Assembly: GCA_964536265.1 (NCBI GenBank)
Contig: CAZHVV010000006.1
Span: 1 to 64,000, forward strand
DNA length: 64,000 bases
Source of the DNA: JAPUDS01 sp964536265
Lineage (GTDB): Bacteria; Patescibacteriota; Saccharimonadia; Saccharimonadales; Saccharimonadaceae
Reading direction: 5' to 3'
Below are positions 15,512-23,352 of the stretch, in pieces. Each line of letters begins with the position of its first letter. Within the stretch, counting starts at the first letter, position 1. The notes below the pieces were generated by a model. The model was not told where the DNA came from, ran no database searches, and saw only the letters and a list, made by a program, of their open reading frames with translations. A program made the translations under genes and the position numbers.

Positions 15512-16054
15512 ATGAAATATAACGAACTCCAAGTAGCCTCGAACAAAGACCGCAAACGCGTTGGTCGTGGTATTGCTGCTGGTCAGGGTAAAACCGCCGG
15601 TCGTGGTACAAAAGGTCAAGGTTCACGCACAGGCAAGAAGCTAAGCGCGACATTCATGGGTGGCCAGGGTGCGCTTGTGCAGCGTATTCCTAAAAACCGT
15701 GGGTTTAAGAGTCTTCGTGCGAAAGCGCAAGTTGTCTACACTGGTCAGTTAAATGACGTCAAGGGTACGACAATCGACTCAATGACATTGCTTGAAGCCG
15801 GTATGATTACGACTCCGTATCATACAGTAAAAATCATTGCTCGTGGTGAATACACCGGTAAAGCAACTATCCGCGTACAGGCTGCAAGTTCTGGCGCGAT
15901 AGAGATGATTACCAAAGCTGGCGGTTCATTCGAAGCTGTCGCTGTGCCTCAGCTGCCAGCAAGCACACGCGAAAAGAAAATCGACAAGGCTGACAAAGCA
16001 GAAAAAGCCGAAAAGGCTGAGAAAGCTGAGAAATCAGCAAAAGCTGCGAAATAG
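15512..16054 (+). CDS. rplO: 50S ribosomal protein L15
   Basis: 180 aa. KRVGRGIAAGQGKTAGRGTKGQGSR is split here only for brevity: the Gly-rich N-terminus (residues about 12-35) is the L15 signature, with FMGGQGALVQRIPKNRGFK after it. The last 30 residues are a low-complexity Lys-Ala-Glu tail with repeated KAEKAE units, absent from typical L15 and probably disordered. A terminator follows at 16071-16102. Confidence 0.96.
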   Translation: MKYNELQVASNKDRKRVGRGIAAGQGKTAGRGTKGQGSRTGKKLSATFMGGQGALVQRIPKNRGFKSLRAKAQVVYTGQLNDVKGTTIDSMTLLEAGMITTPYHTVKIIARGEYTGKATIRVQAASSGAIEMITKAGGSFEAVAVPQLPASTREKKIDKADKAEKAEKAEKAEKSAKAAK

Positions 16055-16070
16055 AGTTGTTGACACATAG

Positions 16071-16102
16071 AAATACTGCAGGCTATAGAGTCTGCAGTAT
16101 TT
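16071..16102 (+). terminator. Terminator after rplO
   Basis: AAATACTGCAG / CTGCAGTATTT, an 11-bp perfect stem with a 10-nt loop and a run of T. It separates the ribosomal operon from secY. Confidence 0.93.
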
Positions 16103-16210
16103 TTTTGCGAAAAATTGCATAGTTTGTCGCTATTTGTCGAGTAAGCCCATTCACGTTTCAGGTGTATTCGTGATAAAATAGATGAAAATCATGAAGGGTT
16201 GTTATTCACT

Positions 16211-17626
16211 ATGAATTGGCGCACTATTTTTGCTTCACTCAAGAGCCGTGATATGCTCAAACGCCTCGGGATTGTTTTCGGGCTGATTGTTGTCTATCGC
16301 TTCCTCTCCCAAGTTCCCGTACCATTAGCCGAACCAACTGAACTGCGTCAAATCATCGACACTGCTGTCAATGCGACAGACCTTGGTGGATTCATGAATC
16401 TTCTTTCTGGTGGAGCGCTCTCGAGCCTTAGTATCGTCCTTGTCGGTCTTAGCCCATACATTACAGCCTCTGTTATCACACAACTCCTTACGAAAGCCAT
16501 ACCAAGCCTCGAAGAGCTACATAAAGACGGTGAATCTGGTCGTCGCAAGATTAACCAGTGGACACGCATCATCACTGTTCCACTCGCTATCCTACAGTCA
16601 ATCGCCTTCATATTTATCATTCGTCAGACTGTTTTGGCGCAAAACACTGCTGTCTTGTCAGATACCACTATATTTCAGTGGGTCTTAGCGGTTACAGCAA
16701 TGTCAACGGGTGCCGTGCTGATGATGTGGCTCGGGGAGCTCGTAACAGAGCAGGGAATCGGAAACGGTATCTCACTACTTATCTTCGCGGGAATTGTCGC
16801 TCAACTACCACAAACGTTCTCTACTCTCTGGACATCACTCACAACAGTGACAGACGATGCGTCAAAACTGCATATATTCAACTGGTTTACGTTGCCCATT
16901 AACAGTCTAGCCTTCTGGGTGATATTGGGGGTCGGAGCGATAGGTCTCTTTGTGCTGTATGTGCTGGTTAAAATCAACGAGGCGCAGCGTATTATCACAA
17001 TCAACTACGCAAAACGCGTACAGGGAAACACAGCCTACTCAGGCGTGAAGAGCATCTTGCCGGTTAAACTCATTACAGCCGGTGTTATCCCGGTTATCTT
17101 CGCAGTCGCATTCTTAGCACTGCCAGCGTTCGTCGGCCAGTTACTTCGTAGCATGCAAGACAGACCAGATATGGTCGCATTTGGCGAAAAGCTTGTTGCA
17201 TGGTTCCAGACGCCGCAGTACAGTAACTTTGTCTATGGTGACTGGACGATGTTCATTTACCCAGCAACGTACTTTGCGCTGATTGTTCTCTTCACCTACT
17301 TCTACACGGGAATCGTCTTCAATAGTAATGAAATTTCCGAGAGCCTGCAGAAGCAGGGCGGGTTCATAGAAGGCATTCGGCCTGGCCCACAAACCGAGAA
17401 GTACTTATCGACAACTGTTAATCGCTTAACATTGTTCGGCTCACTCGCACTTGGTCTTATCGCTGTTCTTCCATTCGTCTTTGAGTTCGTATTTGCTCGG
17501 GTTGGTATTAACGCTGCAAACCTCGCCATTGGTGGTACAGGGCTCCTTATTGTTGTTTCTGTAGCACTTGAAACGCTACGCCAAATCAATTCACGCGCAC
17601 TTATGGTCACGTACGACCAGTATTAA
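16211..17626 (+). CDS. secY: Preprotein translocase subunit SecY
   Basis: 471 aa, about ten membrane helices. NWRTIFASLKSRDMLKRLG at the start, the GGALSSLSIVLVGLSPYITASV plug/TM2 region (residues about 64-85), the GERAINNGISL-like segment reading TEQGIGNGISLLIF, and the cytoplasmic loop AKRVQGNTAYSGVKSILPVK. Forms the SecYEG channel. The ATG at 16211 is preferred to a TTG at 16199. TAAAAT at 16174-16179 is the likely -10. Unlike most bacteria, adk and map do not follow. Confidence 0.96.
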   Translation: MNWRTIFASLKSRDMLKRLGIVFGLIVVYRFLSQVPVPLAEPTELRQIIDTAVNATDLGGFMNLLSGGALSSLSIVLVGLSPYITASVITQLLTKAIPSLEELHKDGESGRRKINQWTRIITVPLAILQSIAFIFIIRQTVLAQNTAVLSDTTIFQWVLAVTAMSTGAVLMMWLGELVTEQGIGNGISLLIFAGIVAQLPQTFSTLWTSLTTVTDDASKLHIFNWFTLPINSLAFWVILGVGAIGLFVLYVLVKINEAQRIITINYAKRVQGNTAYSGVKSILPVKLITAGVIPVIFAVAFLALPAFVGQLLRSMQDRPDMVAFGEKLVAWFQTPQYSNFVYGDWTMFIYPATYFALIVLFTYFYTGIVFNSNEISESLQKQGGFIEGIRPGPQTEKYLSTTVNRLTLFGSLALGLIAVLPFVFEFVFARVGINAANLAIGGTGLLIVVSVALETLRQINSRALMVTYDQY

Positions 17627-17634
17627 ACTTATAC

Positions 17635-17663
17635 TTGCAGTCATTACTTATATAGCCTACACT
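17635..17663 (+). promoter_or_regulatory. Promoter of the non-coding stretch after secY
   Basis: TTGCAG (17635-17640), 17-bp spacer, TACACT (17658-17663). An overlapping TACAAT (17663-17668) is an alternative -10. Confidence 0.55.
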
Positions 17664-17671
17664 ACAATTTA

Positions 17672-18193
17672 GATTCAGGGTGAGTCATATAAGAATCTGG
17701 CTATCAGCTATGGCTAAAACGGCTCAGGTGACTATCAACCTTGTATCTCCGCGAGACAGAACTTCCTAGTGAGTGGAAACGCTTGCAACGGACAACCTCG
17801 TCTCTCGGTAATCCGTGTCGTGTCGGAGTACACGATGCGTGCAAAGGTGCGGACTAGATACCCGCGCCTCAAAATTACTGCTACTGGAAGATAACCGTTA
17901 TTGCCAGTTTTCGGTTCACTTCTCGCCTGTGTGGTAGCTGAAGGGAAAGACAGCGTGTCTTGGTGTGCTGGCCGCAGTAACGTCAGCCCCTCAGTAAAGA
18001 CCAACGTGTCCCCCTGAATTCAAATAAAAAACTGTGTTGTGCATTGTCTTTGGTGACAGGGTGGTTTCCACCAATCCATAGATACGTGTACACAAGGTGG
18101 AGCTGGTTATGGGTCCAATGCCAGCTCCACCTGCAATCTTCACTCTTCACTCAGTCTTCTATCCGCTTGACTTTGAGCGGATTTCGTATTTTT
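17672..18193 (+). ncRNA. Candidate structured RNA of unknown class, with terminator
   Basis: No convincing protein gene lies here. ATTCAGGG (17673-17680) can pair with CCCTGAAT (18012-18019), closing about 340 nt like a terminal helix. Internal hairpins include GGTGCGG/CCGCGCC near 17846-17869. A 12-bp perfect hairpin follows at 18095-18132 (AGGTGGAGCTGG / CCAGCTCCACCT, 14-nt loop), and the unit ends in a terminator (ATCCGCT/AGCGGAT, 18161-18182, then TTCGTATTTTT). A promoter sits just upstream. I found no RNase P, SRP, 6S or tmRNA signatures. Alternatively it is a string of tiny SD-preceded ORFs, e.g. 17836-17895 (19 aa) or 18110-18199 (29 aa). Confidence 0.5.
18161..18193 (+). terminator. 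Terminator of the candidate RNA
   Basis: ATCCGCT/AGCGGAT stem with an 8-nt loop, then TTCGTATTTTT. The next promoter's TTGACA begins 2 nt later. Confidence 0.8.
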
Positions 18194-18194
18194 G

Positions 18195-18223
18195 TTGACA
18201 TTGTATAGTGGTGAGAGTAATAT
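18195..18223 (+). promoter_or_regulatory. Promoter of the microprotein unit H
   Basis: TTGACA (18195-18200), 17-bp spacer, TAATAT (18218-18223). It drives a leader of about 145 nt with a GCTCC-AAA-GGAGC hairpin just before the first SD. Confidence 0.75.
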
Positions 18224-18371
18224 TTTTAACAAGCTGAAAGGTTGAGCGATTGCTCCCATTTACCAGCTCTTTGATATGCAAGTGAATTACTGTTGCTTTT
18301 GAGCGCTTGGACGTTAAATTTGATTGACGTTCGTGCGCTCCAAAGGAGCAGACCAGAAGGAGTGATGCCTT

Positions 18372-18461
18372 ATGTCCACCTCCATCCAGCAGACCGATTG
18401 CTTCGGCACCGGCCCGCCGCACTTCGCGAACACCTTCACCCAGGGCACCACCGTCGCCTGA
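18372..18461 (+). CDS. Possible 29-aa microprotein
   Basis: ATG 9 nt after GAAGGAG. Reads MSTSIQQTDCFGTGPPHFAN then TFTQGTTVA and stop. GC-rich, no known family. It follows a strong promoter (18195-18223). An overlapping frame starting at 18365 would give a basic His/Arg-rich 40-aa peptide but has a 2-nt SD spacing. Proposed on signal layout only. Confidence 0.4.
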   Translation: MSTSIQQTDCFGTGPPHFANTFTQGTTVA

Positions 18462-18508
18462 ACGTCCATGTCGGAGGCCGGGGGTAACCCCGTATGAGAG
18501 GAGCACTG

Positions 18509-18577
18509 ATGCACCGGCAAAGCCCAATCAGTCCACGCCCCATTCGTGGGGCACACAGCAAGAGGGCATCCGTCTGA
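18509..18577 (+). CDS. Possible 22-aa basic microprotein
   Basis: ATG 5 nt after AGGAG. Reads MHRQSPISPRPIRGAHSKRA then SV and stop. The coding stretch contains the hairpin GCCCCA-TTCG-TGGGGC, and a GGGG-GTAA-CCCC hairpin lies just upstream. Same transcription unit as the 29-aa ORF. It could equally be part of a structured RNA. Confidence 0.35.
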   Translation: MHRQSPISPRPIRGAHSKRASV

Positions 18578-18635
18578 TTCGAAGGGAAAACATCTGGGAT
18601 AACCCACGACACCAAGCAGGCGCGTTCACAGGGGC

Positions 18636-18674
18636 GAGTAGGTAGCTGTTGCCATTGATGACAACTACCTGCTC
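18636..18674 (+). terminator. Hairpin ending unit H
   Basis: GAGTAGGTAG pairs with CTACCTGCTC, continued by TTG/CAA across a bulge. A second hairpin, CACCCG-AA-CGGGTG (18733-18746) followed by TTGTTT, is a better terminator candidate. Confidence 0.5.
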
Positions 18675-18840
18675 TGCCTCTCACGAAGCAGAACTGCACT
18701 CACTTGCATATCATACCCAACCCCTTTTCCAGCACCCGAACGGGTGTTGTTTGCGTGTAAAGGGACATGGTATACTAGTGGTAATTCGGCGAGAGTCGAC
18801 ACTCTCAAAAACACAAAATGTACGAAATTACTCGTATCTG

Positions 18841-18869
18841 TTTACACGCTGTTATTTTTACTGTATAAT
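18841..18869 (+). promoter_or_regulatory. Promoter of the infA operon
   Basis: TTTACA (18841-18846), 17-bp spacer, TATAAT (18864-18869), 15 nt before the infA ATG. Confidence 0.75.
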
Positions 18870-18884
18870 GGCCACTTGTAACGT

Positions 18885-19109
18885 ATGTCTGGGAATAAAG
18901 AAGTCATTAAATTGCAAGGCGTGGTAGTGGAGACACTGCCGAATGCTCAATTTCGTGTCGAACTTGAGAACGGACACACCATTATCGCTCACGTGTCAGG
19001 GAAGATGCGCAAGCACTACATTCGTATAGTGCCGGGCGATAAAGTCGAAGTTGAGTTAACCCCTTACGATCTTACAAAGGGCAGAATCAGCTTTCGGCTC
19101 AAGGATTAA
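18885..19109 (+). CDS. infA: Translation initiation factor IF-1
   Basis: 74 aa, one S1/OB domain. NKEVIKLQGVVVETLPNAQF, GHTIIAHVSGKMRKHYIRI and PGDKVEVELTPYDLTKGRI are all conserved. It occupies the A site during initiation. First gene of the infA-rpmJ-rpsM-rpsK-rpsD-rpoA-rplQ operon. Confidence 0.98.
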   Translation: MSGNKEVIKLQGVVVETLPNAQFRVELENGHTIIAHVSGKMRKHYIRIVPGDKVEVELTPYDLTKGRISFRLKD

Positions 19110-19132
19110 ATTTAACGGGAGAAAAGACACTC

Positions 19133-19249
19133 ATGAAGGTCCGAGCCAGTGTCAAGAAAATCAGTCCCGATGACAAGTTAGTTCGCCGTAAAGGCCGACT
19201 GTATGTCATCAATAAAAAGAAACCAAAAAATAAGCAGAGGCAGGGGTAA
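19133..19249 (+). CDS. rpmJ: 50S ribosomal protein L36, zinc-free form
   Basis: 38 aa: starts MKVRASVKKISPDDKLVRRK and ends KKKPKNKQRQG. In zinc-binding L36 the segment after KKI is Cys-x-x-Cys with a later Cys/His pair; here Ser-Pro-Asp-Asp replaces it and no Cys remains. The Lys-rich tail is unusual. SD GGGAGAAAAG lies a short distance upstream. Confidence 0.93.
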   Translation: MKVRASVKKISPDDKLVRRKGRLYVINKKKPKNKQRQG

Positions 19250-19254
19250 TATAT

Positions 19255-19641
19255 ATGGCACGAATTGCTAACGTCACTATCCCAAGCGAGAAACAAGTGC
19301 AGATTGCATTGACCTATATCTTCGGAATTGGTCCAAAGCACTCAGAGCGCATTCTTGCTGCCACTAAGGTAGATCCAACGACTCGCGTCAAAGATCTTAC
19401 CGAAGCCGAACTCAAAGCTATCCGCGATGAGATCGACACGAACTTCGTCGTAGAGGGTGACCTCCAACGCGTCGTAGCGAACAATATCAAGCGTCTCAAA
19501 GACATCCAGTCATACCGCGGCATCCGTCACAAGAACAATTTGCCTTCACGCGGTCAACGTACACGAACCAACGGTCGCACACGACGTGGTAAGCGTATCG
19601 CAGTCGGTGGCGCACAACCTAAAGCAGCAACTAAGACTTAA
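19255..19641 (+). CDS. rpsM: 30S ribosomal protein S13
   Basis: 128 aa. MARIANVTIPSEKQVQIALTY start, YIFGIGPKHSERIL helix-hairpin region and the C-terminal RGQRTRTNGRTRRGKR. Contacts P-site tRNA and forms the B1 bridge. Confidence 0.97.
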   Translation: MARIANVTIPSEKQVQIALTYIFGIGPKHSERILAATKVDPTTRVKDLTEAELKAIRDEIDTNFVVEGDLQRVVANNIKRLKDIQSYRGIRHKNNLPSRGQRTRTNGRTRRGKRIAVGGAQPKAATKT

Positions 19642-19661
19642 AGAAGAAGGAAAATTGAGAT

Positions 19662-20072
19662 ATGGCAGAAGTATCGACAGTACCGGCTTCCAAGAAGTCG
19701 ACCAAGAAAAAGCAGCGACGTTCAGTTCCGGCTGGCCAGTTGCATATTCAAGCAACGTTCAACAACACCATTGTTTCGTTCACTGATAACAAGGGCGATG
19801 TCCTTGCACAGTCGAGCGCAGGTGCGTGTGGTTTTAAGGGTAGCAAAAAAGGCACCGCCTATGCTGCTCAGGTTGCCTCTGAAAAAGCCACGGAAATGGC
19901 AAAGACTCAGTACGGCATGCACAAAGTAGATGTATTCGTTAAAGGCGTAGGCCTTGGACGCGATGCGGCTATTCGAACCCTGCAGAGTTATGACATTGTA
20001 GTTGAAAGTATCAAAGATGTGACCGGTATCCCTCACGGCGGTACCCGTCCACCAAAGGCAAGGAGAGGCTAA
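19662..20072 (+). CDS. rpsK: 30S ribosomal protein S11
   Basis: 136 aa. A Lys-rich N-terminus, then GQLHIQATFNNTIVSFTDNKG, SAGACGFKGSKKGTAYAAQ and the C-terminal DVTGIPHGGTRPPKARRG. Platform protein near the E site. Confidence 0.97.
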   Translation: MAEVSTVPASKKSTKKKQRRSVPAGQLHIQATFNNTIVSFTDNKGDVLAQSSAGACGFKGSKKGTAYAAQVASEKATEMAKTQYGMHKVDVFVKGVGLGRDAAIRTLQSYDIVVESIKDVTGIPHGGTRPPKARRG

Positions 20073-20073
20073 T

Positions 20074-20691
20074 ATGGCACGAGACCGAAGCCCAATAGTT
20101 AAACAGAGTCGCCGTGAAGGCTATGCGCTCCATCCAAAAGCTCATAAAATCATGGCTCGAAAGAGTGGTATTCCTGGCCAACACGGTCGTGATCGCCAAG
20201 GAAAAGTGAGCATGTATGCTCAACAGCTTCGTGAAAAGCAAAAAGTTCGTCGTTTATTCGGCCTACTTGAGAAGCAATTCTCACTGCTTATGAAAGAAGC
20301 GACCCGTTCTGAAGGTAAATCAGGTGAAGTCCTGTTGCAGCTCCTTGAACGCCGTATTGACAACGCAGTCTACCGAGCAGGTTTTGCTCGCTCACGCCGC
20401 GCATCACGTCAGGTAGTTGGTCATGGACACTTCTTGCTGAACGGCCGACGCGTTGACATCCCGTCAATTCGCCTTAAACCAGGTGATGTTCTGACAGTTC
20501 GCCCAAAGAGTATAAAGAATGTGTACTTTGCTGGTCTCGATGAGATTTTCAAAGATGCAAACCAACCAACTTTCGGCTGGCTCAAAAGCGACCCAAAGAA
20601 ATTGACCATTACTATTACAGGTTTGCCAGCTCGTAGCGAGACTGAACCTGACATCAATGAACAACTAATTGTTGAGTATTACTCACGCTAA
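20074..20691 (+). CDS. rpsD: 30S ribosomal protein S4
   Basis: 205 aa. An N-terminal basic domain without the zinc cysteines seen in some S4 proteins, then an S4 RNA-binding domain (LLQLLERRIDNAVYRAGFAR with GHGHFLLNGRRVDIPS). Primary 16S binder; in E. coli it also regulates the alpha operon. Confidence 0.97.
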   Translation: MARDRSPIVKQSRREGYALHPKAHKIMARKSGIPGQHGRDRQGKVSMYAQQLREKQKVRRLFGLLEKQFSLLMKEATRSEGKSGEVLLQLLERRIDNAVYRAGFARSRRASRQVVGHGHFLLNGRRVDIPSIRLKPGDVLTVRPKSIKNVYFAGLDEIFKDANQPTFGWLKSDPKKLTITITGLPARSETEPDINEQLIVEYYSR

Positions 20692-20709
20692 TAAAGGGAA
20701 GGCAAAGAT

Positions 20710-21633
20710 ATGTCACAAGCAATCCACAATCCAACACTCGCACGCGTTGACGAACACAGCGCATCAAGTGCTACTTTCGTTGTTGAGCCACTCCATACCG
20801 GCTATGGTATGACACTGGGCAACAGCTTACGTCGAGTATTACTCTCAAGTATCGAAGGTGCAGCTCTCACCGCTTTCCGCGTTGAAGGAGTTACCCATGA
20901 GTTCACAACTATCAAGGGTGTCGTCGAAGACGTCGTTGATATCATGCTGAACCTCAAAACTATTCGTTTGCGTTGCGCTAGCGATCAACCAGTTGAAGTC
21001 AGCCTCGAGAAAAAAGGCGCTGGCGTTATCACAGCTGGTGATATCAAAACAACTGCAGATATTGAAATCGTCAATCCTGACGCTGTTATTTGTACCATCG
21101 ATGATCCAAAAGCAAGTGTGAAAATGCACTTTGTTGTTGAAACAGGCCGTGGTTACCGCACTATCGAAGACTCAAGCGCAGAACGAATTCACAGTGACAT
21201 GATTGCACTCGATGCATTCTTCAGCCCAGTACAGCGCGTGCGCTACAAGGTTGAAAGCACTCGTGTCGGGCAGGCAACCAACCTTGATAAACTCCTTTTG
21301 ACAGTCGACACTGACACTTCAGTTTCACCAAAAGATGCATTCGAAGAAGCAGCTGCTATCCTCGTCAACCAATACACAGCTCTTGCCGGCTCAACACAAG
21401 TTGAAGCCGCTCCAAGCCTGATTGGTGGCGATGATGAAGCAAACAACAAGCTTATGATGCCAATCGAAGAGATGAATCTCAGCGCTCGCACAACGAACGC
21501 TCTTATCAACAACGATATCCGTACCATAAATGACCTCGTAACACTAAGCGAAACTGATCTCCGCGAGCTCAAAGGCTTTGGCAGCAAAGCTCTCGACGAA
21601 GTAAAAGACGCATTGGCTGGGATGGAGTTCTAA
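20710..21633 (+). CDS. rpoA: RNA polymerase alpha subunit
   Basis: 307 aa. N-terminal assembly domain (TLGNSLRRVLLSSIEGAALT at about residue 37; EDVVDIMLNLK) and a C-terminal domain with the helix-hairpin motif SARTTNALINNDIRTINDLV and ELKGFGSKALDEV. Acidic linker around residues 235-250. Contacts UP elements and activators. Confidence 0.98.
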   Translation: MSQAIHNPTLARVDEHSASSATFVVEPLHTGYGMTLGNSLRRVLLSSIEGAALTAFRVEGVTHEFTTIKGVVEDVVDIMLNLKTIRLRCASDQPVEVSLEKKGAGVITAGDIKTTADIEIVNPDAVICTIDDPKASVKMHFVVETGRGYRTIEDSSAERIHSDMIALDAFFSPVQRVRYKVESTRVGQATNLDKLLLTVDTDTSVSPKDAFEEAAAILVNQYTALAGSTQVEAAPSLIGGDDEANNKLMMPIEEMNLSARTTNALINNDIRTINDLVTLSETDLRELKGFGSKALDEVKDALAGMEF

Positions 21634-21636
21634 ACT

Positions 21637-22170
21637 ATGCATCGACACGGATATAAAGGTAGAAAGTTCGGTCGTGAGACTGACCAGCGTCGCGCCCTTA
21701 TTAAGGGCCTCGCGACAAGTCTGATTCTTCACGGTTCAATCGAAACCACTCTGCCAAAAGCCAAGGAAATCGTGCCGCACGTTGAAGTGCTCATCACGAA
21801 AGCCAAAAAAGGTGGGTTACATAACCGTCGCCAAGTTATTTCAGCTCTTGCAACGCTTGAAGCTGCGAACAAATTGGTTGATGAAATTGCACCAAAGTTG
21901 ACAGGACGTACAAGTGGTCACCTGCGAGTTGTTCGTACAACTATGCGAGTCGGTGACAATGCACAACTAGCACGCGTCAGTTTTGTTGATGATATCGCCG
22001 GTAATGTTGTTGCACCAAAGGCTGTTTCGACGACGAAAGCTGTCAAGGAACAGGCTGCACCACAAGAAGATAAGCCAAAGACTGCACGCGCACCAAAGAA
22101 GATGGTTGCACAAGACCAACATCTTGCGAACAAGCCAACGGTGAGCGTCAGAAAGAGCGGAGCACGATAA
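21637..22170 (+). CDS. rplQ: 50S ribosomal protein L17, extended
   Basis: 177 aa. The usual L17 (about 115 aa) is recognisable from MHRHGYKGRKFGRETDQRRA and TLPKAKEIVPHVE. The C-terminal 55-60 residues (Lys/Pro/Ala-rich, KPKTARAPKKMVAQD) are an extension. Its stop overlaps the rplM start. Confidence 0.95.
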   Translation: MHRHGYKGRKFGRETDQRRALIKGLATSLILHGSIETTLPKAKEIVPHVEVLITKAKKGGLHNRRQVISALATLEAANKLVDEIAPKLTGRTSGHLRVVRTTMRVGDNAQLARVSFVDDIAGNVVAPKAVSTTKAVKEQAAPQEDKPKTARAPKKMVAQDQHLANKPTVSVRKSGAR

Positions 22171-22601
22171 TGAAGACATTTTCACTCAAACAAGCCGATA
22201 TTGACCGCAAGTGGGTACTTATTGACGCAAGCGACGCACCTCTTGGTCGCATTGCAACAGTCATCGCAACCCGTTTGATTGGTAAATACAAGCCAACCTT
22301 CACATCGCACGTTGATGATGGCGACTATGTCGTTGTTATTAACGCCGACAACCTTGTTGTCACTGGTGACAAAGAAGAGAGCAAGATGTACTACCGACAC
22401 AGTGGTTACCCTGGTGGTATCAAATCTCGTACGCTCAAGGAAGTTCGTGGAATCGATATTACGAAGGTAATTGAAAAAGCCGTCAAAGGTATGATTCCAA
22501 AGAACAAGCTTTCGCCAGATCGTATGGCACGCCTACGCGTGTTTGCTGGTAGCGAACACACACATACGGCTCAACAGCCTGTGAAATTGGAGGTTAAATA
22601 A
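22170..22601 (+). CDS. rplM: 50S ribosomal protein L13
   Basis: 143 aa. KWVLIDASDAPLGRIATVIA, YVVVINADNLVVTGDKEESK and GMIPKNKLSPDRMARLRVFAG identify L13, an early assembly protein. TAATG junctions with both neighbours. Confidence 0.97.
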   Translation: MKTFSLKQADIDRKWVLIDASDAPLGRIATVIATRLIGKYKPTFTSHVDDGDYVVVINADNLVVTGDKEESKMYYRHSGYPGGIKSRTLKEVRGIDITKVIEKAVKGMIPKNKLSPDRMARLRVFAGSEHTHTAQQPVKLEVK

Positions 22602-22999
22602 TGGCTAAGAATACATATTTCTACGGCCTCGGTCGTCGCAAAGAAGCGACAGCTCGCGCACGTGTCATCGGTGGTAAAGGCGTTATTGTTATCAACGGCA
22701 AAACTGCTGAAGAGTACTTTAATGGCAATTCCAGCATGCTTGCGGAGCTAACTGATTCACTTGCACTTGTTGGTAAGCAAAAAGAGCTCGACGTCAGCCT
22801 CGTCATCAGTGGTGGTGGCATGAGTGGTCAAGTTGATGCAGCCAAGCTTGCTATCACCAAAGCAATTGGTGAGATGGACGAGACAATGAAAGCGACTCTT
22901 AAGAAGGCTGGTCACTACAAGCGTGATCCACGCGAAAAAGAGCGCAAGAAATACGGTCTCCGTTCTGCTCGCAAGCGCGAACAGTTCTCGAAGCGCTAA
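22601..22999 (+). CDS. rpsI: 30S ribosomal protein S9
   Basis: 132 aa. YGLGRRKEATARARVIGGKG at the start and the terminal KKYGLRSARKREQFSKR tail that reaches P-site tRNA. Last gene of the operon; terminator at 23017-23046. Confidence 0.98.
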   Translation: MAKNTYFYGLGRRKEATARARVIGGKGVIVINGKTAEEYFNGNSSMLAELTDSLALVGKQKELDVSLVISGGGMSGQVDAAKLAITKAIGEMDETMKATLKKAGHYKRDPREKERKKYGLRSARKREQFSKR

Positions 23000-23016
23000 T
23001 ACGTATACTGTTTTTC

Positions 23017-23046
23017 AAAACCACCTCGTTTTTACGGGGTGGTTTT
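23017..23046. terminator. Shared terminator of rpsI and cassette F
   Basis: AAAACCACCTCG / CGGGGTGGTTTT with a short T-rich loop; T-rich on both sides. The stop codon of convergent cassette F (23045-23047) lies in the 3' arm. Confidence 0.85.
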
Positions 23047-23245
23047 AGTGGAGGCCTCTCCAGCCGAGAGCTTGGCGGTATCGTTCGGTCAGTATTGTAG
23101 TTGTGTCTGTTTCTGGGGTTAAAAACAGCCGCTCGTGCTGAGCGGCTTGGTTGAGGATTTCTTGGATTTGTTCGTCTGTCGGCCGATGTATGTCTACGGC
23201 TGAACGGTCAATGTTTGATGGCGGGGCATGTGATTCGTATTCCAT
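23045..23245 (-). CDS. Small orphan protein, cassette F (66 aa)
   Basis: Starts MEYESHAPPSNIDRSAVDI; polar, probably helical (TDEQIQEILNQAAQHERLFL). The SD (GGAGG) is 4 nt before the ATG. Promoter at 23263-23291. The transcript would have a leader of under 25 nt and end in the terminator shared with rpsI. No family recognised. Confidence 0.75.
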   Translation of the reverse strand: MEYESHAPPSNIDRSAVDIHRPTDEQIQEILNQAAQHERLFLTPETDTTTILTERYRQALGWRGLH

Positions 23246-23262
23246 GGTACCTCCATAGTTAT

Positions 23263-23291
23263 ATTATAGCACCATGGTATAACATTGTCAA
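23263..23291 (-). promoter_or_regulatory. Promoter of cassette F
   Basis: TTGACA (23286-23291), 17-bp spacer, TGC-TATAAT (23263-23268) on the minus strand; consensus quality. Confidence 0.88.
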
Positions 23292-23352
23292 TGTATTCAA
23301 TATAACAATACGTACTATGTTTCAAGTACTACCTCTGTTATAATGATGTGAA

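Noticed and set aside
17849..17865. CTAGATACCC similar to a 16S rRNA motif
   Set aside because: Only about ten bases match and none of the surrounding rRNA sequence is present.
17735..18004. 89-codon minus-strand open frame
   Set aside because: No ATG start, only a marginal GGGGG signal before a TTG, low-complexity random-looking protein, and it lies inside the candidate structured RNA.
18095..18132. Resemblance of GCCAGCTCCACC to a tmRNA 3' end
   Set aside because: The matching sequence is the 3' arm of a perfect 12-bp local hairpin, there is no T-arm stem, no encoded tag ORF ending in Ala-Ala, and no matching 5' half.
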